NCBI RefSeq assembly: GCF_045446075.1
Contig: NZ_JBJJBQ010000001.1
Span: forward strand, 434,001 to 498,000
Length of the DNA stretch: 64,000 bases
Source: Flavisericum labens
GTDB taxonomy: Bacteria; Bacteroidota; Bacteroidia; Flavobacteriales; Flavobacteriaceae
Direction of reading: 5' to 3'
Part shown: one piece after another, positions 15,709 through 24,269 of the stretch
How positions within the stretch are numbered: position 1 is the stretch's first letter
Layout of the letters: each line of letters begins with the position of its first letter
Made by a program: the position numbers and the translations under genes
The notes under the pieces: generated by a model
Databases searched by the model: none
Told to the model about the DNA's origin: nothing
Seen by the model: the letters and a program-made list of their open reading frames with translations, nothing else

Positions 15709-17901
15709 TTATTTTAAGAATATTTTGGCCGTTAGCGTTTTGTTGTCTTTCTTCACCTTTATAAAGTACATTCCTGTGGAATAACCTTTTAAATCTACAC
15801 TTTTAATGTTATTAGCGGATTTTTGAATTAACAATTCCCCTAGATTGTTATAGACCTCAATAGTTTCTATGTTATTTCCACCAAAATAAACCATTCCTGT
15901 AGTTGGGTTTGGATACAATTTTATTTGAGAGGTACTGTTAGAAAGCTTGTCGTCTGTAGATAATGCGCCTTCTCCTGCTAGGTAAATGTTTGGAGCAGAA
16001 GGTGTTTGCATATCTGTGCCTAAAAAGAAACCTGTGTGTGCGGGTTGGTTGTAAGCTACATTTTGCCATGCTATACTGGTTCTGTAAACAGGGTCGTGCA
16101 TTAATGTAAAAATACGTTCTGAGGGTAAATCTGTAGATGAAACGATTACTAGGTTTGTATTATCGGATGTTCTCCAAATAATTTCTTCTCTCCAATCACC
16201 AATAATATCAGCGATTAAACATGGATTGGATTTAGAGCCATTATTACTCGCCAATTCAAGGTTGTCATAACTGTATGCTGTTAGTACCCTATCTGTACCG
16301 CTGCCGTTCCATTTGGTTATAACAGTTCTGTCAACCAGTTCTCTTGATAGATCGCCGTCATACCAAGCTGCCATATTAAAAGATGAACCATTTCCTGCAG
16401 TTGTTGGGTAAGTTGTGGAAATTACATTACCGTTAATGTCATGTATACCTGTGCCATCTGATGCCCAAGCTTCCGCACCTGGGTGATTGGGGTCAATATC
16501 TGCTATCATACACCGACCGATATCTGCAGTGCCACTATTTTGGTTTATTTGCCAATAAATTGTACCGAGTTGGTTACCACGAAAATCAGCTTTTGGGATC
16601 GAATTAGTCCTTAAATTACCAAAGCTTCCTAGTGGCGTGTCCGCACCGTATCCAGCGGATTCGTGACATGTGAAATATTCCAAACCGGGGCTGCTAGGGT
16701 CGAAGTCACCAAGATGACTCGCATCTCCATGCTTATACCCGGTGGAGCTAAATGGTGATCCATCGTCGTCAACTGTTAAAGATCCATATATAATTTCGTC
16801 TTTTCCGTCTTGGTCAACGTCACCAACAGTTACACTATGGTTTCCTTGGTGTTCGTATTGACTACCTTCAACATTAGAATCGAAGACCCATCTTTTTGTA
16901 AGTGTGCCATTTCGGTAATCATAAGCTGCTAAAACTGTTCGGGTATAGTAGCCTCTGGCAAAAATAACACTTGGGCGATCTTCGTCGAGATAGGCCACGC
17001 ATGCCAAAAATCGGTCTACTCTATTGCCGTAATCGTCACCCCAACTAGAAACGTTTCCCCTTGGTGGGTCATAGGGCTCATCTTTTATTATGAAAGCACC
17101 TGTTTCTCCTGAAAAAATACTTAAATATTCGGGGCCAGCTAAAACACGACCTGTATTATTGCGGTAATCTACACTAGCATTGCCTAAAATGTCTCCGGTT
17201 CCATCTGTTGTGCCATCGGCCGTTTTACATGCTATTTCCGCTTTTCCATCTCCATCCAAATCGTAAACCATGAACTGGGTGTAATGGGCTCCAGATCTTA
17301 TGTTTTTTCCTAAATCTATGGTCCATAATACGGTGCCATCCATTTCAAGGCCTTGTAGGATTGTGTTTCCGGTGTAACCACTTTGTGCATTATCTTTTGC
17401 ATTAGTCGGGTACCATTTTAAAACAATTTCGTATTGTCCATCACCGTCTAAATCACCTACCGAGGCATCATTGGCTTCATAGGTATATGTTACATTGTCT
17501 GGGGTTGTTCCGCCTGTAGGAGCAGTAATTGGTATGGTTTTGTAAATGTCATCCCAAGGATCTACGGCTTCAGAACGTTCTTGTTCCTCGCCATCAATAA
17601 TTGCGGCAACACTATACGAGCCAGGAAAAAAAGCTTTATCGTCAATATAATTACTTGCTCCCGTAATTGGGGTTGAATTTAATTTGGTGCCCCCTCGGTA
17701 AACGTTATATGAGGCGCTTTCAAATTCAGTACCGAAAATTCGCCAATTTACTGAGACATGGGATCCGTCGATTCTTATGGCTAAAACACCTCGGTCTAAT
17801 TTTTCCATTTGCCTTTGGGCAAAAGAAGCAAAAGAGTTAAGTAATAAGCAAAAAACAAGAGTTTTTGTCACTAAGATTTGAGAGAAGTATTTTTTTTGCA
17901 T
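15709..17901 (-). CDS. family 11 rhamnogalacturonan lyase with type IX secretion sorting domain
   Basis: This is the paralogue of the previous lyase, with the same RQMEKLDRGVLAIR start and calcium-loop propeller. After IYLAGEGALST it adds about 80 residues ending in a typical T9SS type A tail: LYPNPTTGMVYF, then VEVYNNLGELL-like and LSTGMYFIKV-like segments (here GYSTGMYFIKV) and AKIFLK at the very end. It should be exported across the outer membrane and attached or released there. I start it at ATG 17901 (730 residues) rather than the TTG two codons upstream. The signal peptide ends near FASFAQ. Confidence 0.92.
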   Translation of the reverse strand: MQKKYFSQILVTKTLVFCLLLNSFASFAQRQMEKLDRGVLAIRIDGSHVSVNWRIFGTEFESASYNVYRGGTKLNSTPITGASNYIDDKAFFPGSYSVAAIIDGEEQERSEAVDPWDDIYKTIPITAPTGGTTPDNVTYTYEANDASVGDLDGDGQYEIVLKWYPTNAKDNAQSGYTGNTILQGLEMDGTVLWTIDLGKNIRSGAHYTQFMVYDLDGDGKAEIACKTADGTTDGTGDILGNASVDYRNNTGRVLAGPEYLSIFSGETGAFIIKDEPYDPPRGNVSSWGDDYGNRVDRFLACVAYLDEDRPSVIFARGYYTRTVLAAYDYRNGTLTKRWVFDSNVEGSQYEHQGNHSVTVGDVDQDGKDEIIYGSLTVDDDGSPFSSTGYKHGDASHLGDFDPSSPGLEYFTCHESAGYGADTPLGSFGNLRTNSIPKADFRGNQLGTIYWQINQNSGTADIGRCMIADIDPNHPGAEAWASDGTGIHDINGNVISTTYPTTAGNGSSFNMAAWYDGDLSRELVDRTVITKWNGSGTDRVLTAYSYDNLELASNNGSKSNPCLIADIIGDWREEIIWRTSDNTNLVIVSSTDLPSERIFTLMHDPVYRTSIAWQNVAYNQPAHTGFFLGTDMQTPSAPNIYLAGEGALSTDDKLSNSTSQIKLYPNPTTGMVYFGGNNIETIEVYNNLGELLIQKSANNIKSVDLKGYSTGMYFIKVKKDNKTLTAKIFLK

Positions 17902-17985
17902 TTTCAAAGTTTTTTATAAAGGATAAAAATAACCTTAAAGTTAAAAAATACCATCCTGTTCTTCCATGGTTAATATTTAGAATGC

Positions 17986-17993
17986 TAGATTTG
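17986..17993 (+). promoter_or_regulatory. -7 element of the pnuC promoter
   Basis: TAGATTTG matches TAnnTTTG and lies 37 bases before the pnuC ATG. No good -33 element is visible, and I see no riboswitch in the 120-base gap. Confidence 0.45.
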
Positions 17994-18030
17994 CGGATAG
18001 TAGTTTGAATTAAATAAAAGAACAGAATCT

Positions 18031-18663
18031 ATGACCTCTATTTTCGATTGGATGTTTTCGCAATATCAAGACGTGCCAACACACCTCATTATTTTGGAGT
18101 TTATAGGTGTTTTTTTTGGGTTTTTAAGCGTATGGTTTTCTAAAGAAGAAAATATTCTAGTCTATCCTACTGGAATTATCAGTACTGCTATTTTTGTATA
18201 TATATTATGGATTTACGCTCTGTTAGGTGATATGTTGATTAATGCTTACTACTTTATTATGAGTATTTATGGTTGGCATGTTTGGACACGTAAAATTGAT
18301 GAAACCCATTTAACCCCAATTACCAAAACTACATTAAATGAGAAAAAATTAATGGTGGGTGTATTTTTGGCAACACTATTTTTTGTTTATTTAGTTTATG
18401 ATTGGTTTGATAAATGGACGAGCTGGGTGGCTTATATTGATACAATAACAACGGGACTATTTTTTGTTGGCATGTGGTTAATGGCCAAAAAGAAAGTTGA
18501 AAATTGGATATTTTGGATTATTGGCGACGTCATTTCTGTGCCATTATATTTCTACAAGGGTTTGATGTTTACATCATTTCAATATTTGTTGTTTACTATT
18601 ATTGCTATTTATGGTTATAAAGCATGGAGAAAGACCTTAAACAAGAATTTGCAAACTGTATAA
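18031..18663 (+). CDS. pnuC: PnuC-type nicotinamide riboside transporter
   Basis: The 210-residue protein has seven hydrophobic segments and the PnuC signatures WFSKEENILVYPTGIIST and IGDVISVPLYFYKG, with Trp-rich loops (YGWHVW). PnuC proteins move nicotinamide riboside, or in some branches thiamin, by facilitated diffusion, and the substrate is trapped by a cytoplasmic kinase. The next gene is a NadR-type riboside kinase that overlaps by 40 bases, which favours nicotinamide riboside. That kinase carries a premature stop, so trapping may fail in this strain. Confidence 0.9.
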   Translation: MTSIFDWMFSQYQDVPTHLIILEFIGVFFGFLSVWFSKEENILVYPTGIISTAIFVYILWIYALLGDMLINAYYFIMSIYGWHVWTRKIDETHLTPITKTTLNEKKLMVGVFLATLFFVYLVYDWFDKWTSWVAYIDTITTGLFFVGMWLMAKKKVENWIFWIIGDVISVPLYFYKGLMFTSFQYLLFTIIAIYGYKAWRKTLNKNLQTV

Positions 18664-19178
18664 AAGTAGTTTTGTTCGGTCCCGAATCTACTGGAAAAAC
18701 GACGCTTTCAAAGCAGTTGGCCAAATACTACAATACGGTTTGGGTGCCAGAATATGCTAGAGAGTATCTTCAAAATAAATGGGCTAATAAAGGTAAAACT
18801 TGCGAAATTCAAGATTTGGTTCCCATAGCGGAAGGGCAAATGAAACTTGAAAACGAGTTGGCAAAGAAAGCCAATAGCGTTTTATTTTGCGACACCGATT
18901 TATTAGAAACAAAAGTGTACTCTGAGGTATTTTACTCCGGTGTCTGTCCAGAGGTTATAAAGAAGTATGCATCGATGAATTCTTACAATTTGTATTTTTT
19001 AACTTATATTGACACCCCATGGTAAGCTGATGATATTCGCGATAGGCCTATGCAGCGCAATGAAATGTTTGAAGCTTTTAAGCGTGAATTATTAAAAACC
19101 AAAAGCCCATACATACTACTCAAAGGAAGTAAAAAAGAGTGCTTCGATACGGCGGTAAAACACATAAATAAATTATAA
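18624..19178 (+). pseudogene. nadR: NadR-like ribosylnicotinamide kinase interrupted by an in-frame TAA
   Basis: The frame opens with the P-loop LFGPESTGKTTLSKQLA and WVPEYAREYL, both typical of the kinase domain of NadR, and runs 133 codons to TAA at 19023-19025. The same frame then continues for another 51 codons (starting ADDIRDRPMQRNEMFEAF) to TAA at 19176-19178. The stop therefore falls inside the conserved motif that reads PW-x-ADD-x-RDRP in intact relatives. One base change (CAA or GAA to TAA) would explain it. The ORF should be 184 residues long. I judge it a nonsense mutant or a sequencing error, not a frameshift. pnuC lies directly upstream and DUF4301 15 bases downstream. Confidence 0.88.
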
Positions 19179-19192
19179 AAAGAATAAAAAGA

Positions 19193-20740
19193 ATGTTTTC
19201 TGATAACGATATAAAACGAATAAGAGATAAAGGTATTCCAGTAGATCGAGTAAATGCACAAGTAAGTCGTATAAAAAATGGGATGACCTATTCAAATTTA
19301 TTGTCGGCTGCAACCATTGGAAAGGGCATAGAGCGCTATAGTAATTCAGATATTGAAGAATTTATAAAGGGTTTTGAACAAAAACGAGATAATTTAAATC
19401 TTATAAAGTTTGTGCCGGCATCGGGTGCTGCTACCAGAATGTTTAAATTCTTGTTTAAGTTTTTAAAGAATTTTAATCCTGAGAAAGATACCATTGAAGG
19501 ATATATTGAAGGGCGCAGCGACGACTTAATTGAAACTTTTATAACAAAGTTAAAAGACTTTCCGTTTTATGAGGAAGTGATTTCAAAATTAAAGGAAACT
19601 AAGCCTGATTATGACTCGCTTATTGATTCCAAAAAATATTACGAATTTGTGAAAACCATGCTTGATGAAAATGGTTTAAATTATAGTTTTCTGCCAAAAG
19701 GGCTTTTACTTTATCATAAGTATGAAGATGTTGCTATTACAGCATTTCAAGAGCATTTGTTCGAATCTACTTTATATGCTTCATCAAGTGGTCAAGCCAA
19801 CTTGCATTTTACGGTGTCTGAAAAGCATCACGTGTATTTTACAAAAGAGTTCAATAGAATAAAAGAAGAGCTTGAAAGAAGAACAAATACAATATTTAAT
19901 GTGTCGTTTTCTTATCAAAAAGAAGCTACCGAAACCATTGCGCTAACTACTAAAGATGAAGTTTGTAGAAATGAAGACGGCTCAATTTTGTTCAGACCGG
20001 GCGGCCATGGAGCTTTATTGGAAAATTTGAACGATTTAGATAGCGATTTCATTTTTATAAAGAATATTGACAACATCGTTGTTTCTCAACGAAATATTGA
20101 AGTTTCAAAATATAAAAAGTTATTGGCAGGAGTTTTACTCGAAGCTCAAGAGACTGTGTTTGCATATCTCAATAAATTGGATGAAGGTCATCTTGAAGAT
20201 GCCGACTTGAAAATTATGCTTCTGTTTTTAAAATTTCGCTTAAATGAGCCTGTTCCGGCAGAAGTTGAAGGGTTCGCTAATCATGAGAAAGTTGAATTTT
20301 TAAAAGAAAAATTTAATAGACCTATGCGCGTTTGCGGTATGGTTAAAAATGAAGGGGAGCCTGGTGGAGGCCCTTTTTGGGTTAAAGATAAAGACGGAAA
20401 AATTTCATTGCAAATTGTGGAATTTGCGCAAATAAACTTCAGTAAAAAAGGACAACAGGAATTGGTGTACAAGGCTACGCATTTTAACCCAACCGATTTG
20501 GTTTGTGCTGTAAAAAATTATAAAGGAGAAAAGTTTGATCTTAAAAAGTTTGTAGATCCTGAGGCTGCTTTTGTCACCATGAAAACACAAAACGGAATAG
20601 ATATTCAAGCTTTGGAGCTTCCGGGACTGTGGAATGGTAGTATGGCGCATTGGAATTCTATTTTTGTTGAGGTACCCGTTGAAACCTTCAATCCGGTAAA
20701 AACGGTGAACGATTTGCTTAAACCGGCGCACCAAGTGTAG
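19193..20740 (+). CDS. DUF4301 family protein
   Basis: The 515-residue cytoplasmic protein matches the DUF4301 family of Bacteroidota. Characteristic stretches are KFVPASGAATRMFK (about 73-86), FRPGGHGALLENLN (about 260-273) and VCGMVKNEGEPGGGPFW (about 380-396). The Gly-rich loops resemble those of nucleotidyltransferase-like enzymes, but no reaction is established as far as I know. It is the third gene of the pnuC unit and arfB follows 3 bases later, so all four genes are probably co-transcribed. Confidence 0.85.
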   Translation: MFSDNDIKRIRDKGIPVDRVNAQVSRIKNGMTYSNLLSAATIGKGIERYSNSDIEEFIKGFEQKRDNLNLIKFVPASGAATRMFKFLFKFLKNFNPEKDTIEGYIEGRSDDLIETFITKLKDFPFYEEVISKLKETKPDYDSLIDSKKYYEFVKTMLDENGLNYSFLPKGLLLYHKYEDVAITAFQEHLFESTLYASSSGQANLHFTVSEKHHVYFTKEFNRIKEELERRTNTIFNVSFSYQKEATETIALTTKDEVCRNEDGSILFRPGGHGALLENLNDLDSDFIFIKNIDNIVVSQRNIEVSKYKKLLAGVLLEAQETVFAYLNKLDEGHLEDADLKIMLLFLKFRLNEPVPAEVEGFANHEKVEFLKEKFNRPMRVCGMVKNEGEPGGGPFWVKDKDGKISLQIVEFAQINFSKKGQQELVYKATHFNPTDLVCAVKNYKGEKFDLKKFVDPEAAFVTMKTQNGIDIQALELPGLWNGSMAHWNSIFVEVPVETFNPVKTVNDLLKPAHQV

Positions 20741-20743
20741 ATT

Positions 20744-21151
20744 ATGTTTAGTGTAGATCAATTAATAAAAGAATTAACTTTCAAGGCCTTAAGAAGCTCG
20801 GGTAGTGGTGGGCAGCATGTTAATAAAGTATCATCAAAAGTGGAGTTAACTTTTAATTTGAAAGACTCTTTGGTACTTAATGAAGAGCAAAAAAGCAGGC
20901 TTCAAAACAAGCTTCAGAATAGACTCACTAAAGATGGAGTTTTAGTTTTGCAATGCGATGAAAGTAGAAGTCAGCATCAAAATAAAAATATGGTGCTTGC
21001 TCGTTTTTTAAACTTGATTAAATCAAATTTAGTAAAACCTAAAAGACGAAAGCCAACCAAAATTCCAAAATCAGCTATTCGGAAACGGTTAAAAAATAAG
21101 CGTAATCATTCTGAAAAAAAAGAGAATAGAAAGAAACCTAGCGTTGATTAA
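20744..21151 (+). CDS. arfB: ArfB/YaeJ-type ribosome rescue hydrolase
   Basis: The 135-residue protein carries the peptidyl-tRNA hydrolase motif GGQ in RSSGSGGQHVNKVSSKVEL, the catalytic signature shared with release factors. It ends in a Lys/Arg-rich tail (KPKRRKPTKIPKSAIRKRLK) that in ArfB enters the empty mRNA channel of a stalled ribosome. It has no stop-codon recognition domain. The length and layout are normal. It is the last gene of the pnuC-DUF4301 group. Confidence 0.93.
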   Translation: MFSVDQLIKELTFKALRSSGSGGQHVNKVSSKVELTFNLKDSLVLNEEQKSRLQNKLQNRLTKDGVLVLQCDESRSQHQNKNMVLARFLNLIKSNLVKPKRRKPTKIPKSAIRKRLKNKRNHSEKKENRKKPSVD

Positions 21152-21204
21152 AAAAACAGATTAGGTTCAGTGATTTTCTTTTTAGGAAATAGTTTCAAGA
21201 AAGC

Positions 21205-21235
21205 TTTATTAATTGATAATTGGTTGCTACATTTG
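21205..21235 (+). promoter_or_regulatory. promoter of the riboswitch-controlled receptor
   Basis: TTTA (21205-21208), a 19-base spacer and TACATTTG (21228-21235) precede the TPP riboswitch, so that transcription starts a few bases before the aptamer. Confidence 0.65.
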
Positions 21236-21247
21236 CACCGTTCTCAA

Positions 21248-21320
21248 AAAAGGGGTGCCAATTATAGGCTGAGATCATACCCATTGAACCTAGAACAGAT
21301 AATGCTGTTTAGGGAGGCGA
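21248..21320 (+). promoter_or_regulatory. thiamin pyrophosphate (TPP) riboswitch
   Basis: The conserved aptamer blocks occur in order with the right spacing: GGGGTGCC (about 21252-21259), GGCTGAGATCATACCC, TTGAACCT and GATAATGC, then TAGGGA (about 21310-21315). These are the THI-box landmarks that fold around TPP. A short hairpin (21316-21328, GGCGA/TCGCC) followed by GTTTTA lies directly after the aptamer and may be part of the expression platform. In the thiamin-replete state the downstream gene should be repressed. Confidence 0.93.
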
Positions 21321-21343
21321 TAATCGCCGTTTTAGAAATAATA

Positions 21344-21383
21344 GCGTCATTGCGAGGAGTTTTTTAACGACGTAGCATTTTTT
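21344..21383. repeat. intergenic REP-like element
   Basis: The segment reads CGTCATTGCGAGGAG, then an A+T spacer, then AACGACGTAGCA. It matches the dispersed CATTGCGAGG...AACGACGAAGCAAT type of short repeat, as I recall it from many bacterial genomes. A related copy lies inside leuS at 37063-37090. Confidence 0.55.
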
Positions 21384-21461
21384 CGGAATTATTTCAAAAT
21401 CAATTATTAACAATATAAGAATAATTACCTCTTTTTATTCGATTATAAAACCATAATCGAC

Positions 21462-23597
21462 ATGAAAAACATTTTTCTTTTTTTAACACTACTTTTGTTA
21501 TCAGTCAGTGCCAATGCACAACAAAATCAAAAAAAACAAGATTCAACAAAAACAGAAAACCTAGATGAGGTTTTGGTAAAGGCCGTTCGCGTTGATGCCG
21601 ATTCGCCCATTACCCACACCAACGTTTCAAAAGAAGAGTTGGCAAAACGCAATCTAGGGCAAGACATTCCTGTGCTACTAAACTATTTGCCATCGGTAGT
21701 TACTACAAGTGATGCCGGTGCAGGTGTTGGTTATACGGGGATTAGAGTTCGTGGTACAGATGCTACGCGTGTTAACGTAACAATTAACGGAATTCCCTAC
21801 AACGACCCAGAAAGCCAAGGTTCGTTTTGGGTTAATTTGGGGGATTTTGCATCTTCAACTGAAAGTTTACAGCTACAACGTGGTGTTGGAACATCTACTA
21901 ATGGATCGGGGGCTTTTGGAGCAAGTATAAACTTGCTTACCGATGCCGTCTCCAACGAAGCTTCTGGAGAAATTGCCAATAGTTTTGGTAGTTATGGCAC
22001 AAGAAAGCATACAGTAAAATTGAGCACAGGCTTGTTGAACGACCGCTTTGAGGTTTCGGGACGCTTTTCAAAAATTGATTCTGATGGTTATGTCGATAGG
22101 GCGTTCACCGATTTAAAATCATATTTTCTGCAAGGGGTTTATAAAGATGGAAATACCTTAATAAAGGCGTTAGCTTTTGGTAATAAAGAATACACTTATC
22201 AAGCTTGGTATGGACTAACTGCAGATGAGTTGAAAGAAGATCGTCGCCAAAACCCTTACACTTATGATAACGAAACTGATAACTATTGGCAAGACCATTA
22301 TCAATTTCACTGGAACCAAAGATTTAATGGCAATTGGTCAACAAACCTAGGATTGAATTATACTAAAGGGAAAGGCTATTTTGAGCAGTACAAACCAGAA
22401 GAACGTGCTGAGGATTTCAATAACTTAATTGAAGAAGGCTCCGATGTTATAGTGCGACGGTGGTTAGACAATGATTTTTATGTGTTGAATGCGAACTTAA
22501 GCTATAAAAATACTGGACTGGAAATTATTTCAGGTCTTTCGATGAGCAGCTACACGGGTGACCATTTTGGGGAAGTGATTTGGGGAAGTGATTTAACTGA
22601 AAATACCAATATTCGCGACCGCTATTATGATGGTGATGCTACTAAAAATGATTTTAGTGTATTTTCAAAAGCTACATTTAAAGTTGCTGAAAAAATAACG
22701 GGGTTTCTAGATTTTCAGGGTCGATTTGTCAGTTATAAAACCAATGGGCTAAATTCCGATAGAGCTGAATTCAATACCGATGCCGACTTTAGTTTCTTTA
22801 ATCCAAAGTTAGGATTGACATATAGAAATTCAGAATTTAGTAGTTTTTATACGTCTTATGCGAGAGCTAATCGCGAACCTAATCGTGATGATTTTAAAGC
22901 AGGCGTTACCGAAAACGAAACTCTTAATGATATAGAGTTGGGTTGGCGATACAAAAAAAACAATATTAACTTGAATACCAATCTGTATTACATGTTCTAT
23001 CAAAATCAATTGGTGCTAACTGGTGAGTTAGATGATGTTGGAAGCCCCGTTAGGGCAACCAGTGGAAAAAGTTATAGACTAGGATTGGAGGTTGATGCCA
23101 ATATTCAATTTTGTAAATCTTTTGGTACATCAACAAATTTTGCATTAAGCACTAATAAAAATGTAGATTTTAATTCATCAATTAATGGTGAAGTAGTAGA
23201 TTTGGGTAATACCAATATTTCGTTTTCACCAAGTATAGTAGTCGGAAATGCTCTTAATTTCTATCCAGCAGAACGTTTGCAATTGTCTTTTTTGAGCAAA
23301 TATGTTGGGGAACAATACATGGGAAATACAGACAATGAAGAGTCTAAGCTTGATGGCTATTTTGTGAACGATTTTAACGTGAATTATGAAATTAAAACGA
23401 ACAAAATTTTTAAGTCAATTGTATTGTCTGGCTTAGTTAACAATGTGTTCAATAAAAAGTATGTTTCTAATGGATATTTTGGTTCGTTTGATTATGACGA
23501 TACCTCAAGTTCAACCGGTATAACAACAGGATATTATGCGGGTTACTATCCACAAGCCACCACAAACTTTTTAGTAGGAGCCACTTTGAAATTTTAA
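21462..23597 (+). CDS. TonB-dependent outer-membrane receptor under TPP control
   Basis: The 711-residue protein has a signal peptide (to about residue 20), a plug domain with VRVRGTDATRVNVTINGIPYND-like text (IRVRGTDATRVNVTI), and a beta-barrel ending in aromatic residues (GATLKF). Such receptors import scarce nutrients using TonB energy. The TPP riboswitch in the leader makes thiamin or a phosphorylated or precursor form the likely cargo, which is established logic for riboswitch-linked receptors in Bacteroidota. It has no carboxypeptidase-like N-terminal domain. It ends at a bidirectional terminator. No inner-membrane thiamin transporter lies next to it. Confidence 0.92.
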   Translation: MKNIFLFLTLLLLSVSANAQQNQKKQDSTKTENLDEVLVKAVRVDADSPITHTNVSKEELAKRNLGQDIPVLLNYLPSVVTTSDAGAGVGYTGIRVRGTDATRVNVTINGIPYNDPESQGSFWVNLGDFASSTESLQLQRGVGTSTNGSGAFGASINLLTDAVSNEASGEIANSFGSYGTRKHTVKLSTGLLNDRFEVSGRFSKIDSDGYVDRAFTDLKSYFLQGVYKDGNTLIKALAFGNKEYTYQAWYGLTADELKEDRRQNPYTYDNETDNYWQDHYQFHWNQRFNGNWSTNLGLNYTKGKGYFEQYKPEERAEDFNNLIEEGSDVIVRRWLDNDFYVLNANLSYKNTGLEIISGLSMSSYTGDHFGEVIWGSDLTENTNIRDRYYDGDATKNDFSVFSKATFKVAEKITGFLDFQGRFVSYKTNGLNSDRAEFNTDADFSFFNPKLGLTYRNSEFSSFYTSYARANREPNRDDFKAGVTENETLNDIELGWRYKKNNINLNTNLYYMFYQNQLVLTGELDDVGSPVRATSGKSYRLGLEVDANIQFCKSFGTSTNFALSTNKNVDFNSSINGEVVDLGNTNISFSPSIVVGNALNFYPAERLQLSFLSKYVGEQYMGNTDNEESKLDGYFVNDFNVNYEIKTNKIFKSIVLSGLVNNVFNKKYVSNGYFGSFDYDDTSSSTGITTGYYAGYYPQATTNFLVGATLKF

Positions 23598-23616
23598 AAG
23601 ATTTAATTTCAATTTT

Positions 23617-23645
23617 AAAAAAGCCTTCCCCGTTAGGGCTTTTTT
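23617..23645. terminator. bidirectional terminator
   Basis: Arms AAAAAAGCC (23617-23625) and GGCTTTTTT (23637-23645) flank a 11-base loop and give T-runs on both strands. It separates the convergent receptor and lipoprotein genes and reaches the stop codon of the latter. Confidence 0.8.
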
Positions 23646-24075
23646 AATTATAGATTAAAAGGTTGTCACCGCTTCTTTCAGCATTGTATCCGCGCAAAGG
23701 GCATTTGGTTCCTGTGTTTCCAAGAGGAATTCCGTCTAGTAGACTATATTCATTGCCATCGTCACAATTACATTTGGCAATAATCCCATCAATCCTCAAC
23801 ATAGAACAGTCGTTAGGAATATGGTTAGGGTCGGTGGCATCAAAAGCAACATAGCGTGCCCCAGTATTGTTCACAATAATACCATCTCTTCCTCCAATAT
23901 TTGGTATATGAACAGGTACATTTATCGATTTCAGCTGACTGTATTGTGGGAAGTTTAGATTTATATTTTCACTAAGACCTATATCTAGTAAGAACCTGCA
24001 ATTTTTGTCATCAACATTGTTTCCGCTGCAAGACCACAATAAAACAAAACTGGTAAGACATATAATGTACTTCAT
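23644..24075 (-). CDS. Rieske-fold-like lipoprotein lacking the usual ligands
   Basis: The 143-residue protein has a lipobox (LLWSCSG, Cys16). The order of its later segments, ARYVAFDATDPN, DCSMLRIDG, KCNCDDGNEYSLLDG and KCPLRGYNAERSGDNLLIYN, follows that of a Rieske iron-sulfur domain. The expected CxH and CxxH ligand pairs are not there. The first cluster reads CNC and the second CPLR, so a normal 2Fe-2S cluster is unlikely. I infer a Rieske-like fold that has lost its cluster, and the role is unknown. It is convergent with the receptor and divergent from greA. Confidence 0.6.
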   Translation of the reverse strand: MKYIICLTSFVLLWSCSGNNVDDKNCRFLLDIGLSENINLNFPQYSQLKSINVPVHIPNIGGRDGIIVNNTGARYVAFDATDPNHIPNDCSMLRIDGIIAKCNCDDGNEYSLLDGIPLGNTGTKCPLRGYNAERSGDNLLIYN

Positions 24076-24135
24076 AATTCACTTAAAAAATAGACTTGCA
24101 ATTTACGATAAAAAGCAAACTGATATAAAATTTTG

Positions 24136-24143
24136 TATATTTG
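24136..24143 (+). promoter_or_regulatory. -7 element of a greA promoter
   Basis: TATATTTG matches TAnnTTTG, and RNA would begin near 24150. A hairpin with a T-run begins at that same point, and greA starts 120 bases further on. Confidence 0.55.
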
Positions 24144-24150
24144 TATTGTA

Positions 24151-24175
24151 AATCTCGTATGTGCGAGATTTTTTT
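24151..24175 (+). terminator. terminator-like hairpin in the greA leader
   Basis: AATCTCG (24151-24157) pairs with CGAGATT (24164-24170) around a 6-base loop, followed by five further T. It sits just downstream of the promoter, so it would terminate or stall most new transcripts unless overcome. Confidence 0.6.
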
Positions 24176-24269
24176 GTTTGCTGAACTTGGTTATTCATTA
24201 ATATTTAATTTATATAGATATTCGTGAATATTTAAATTCAGCATCTTTTTATAAATAAACGATGAAGTT

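Noticed and set aside
10811..17901. Full polysaccharide utilisation locus
   Set aside because: No SusC/SusD pair, sensor or transporter lies beside the GH2 and PL11 genes, so I describe only a small enzyme cluster.
17902..18030. Possible riboswitch before pnuC
   Set aside because: The 120-base gap has no TPP or other aptamer landmarks, only a -7 element.
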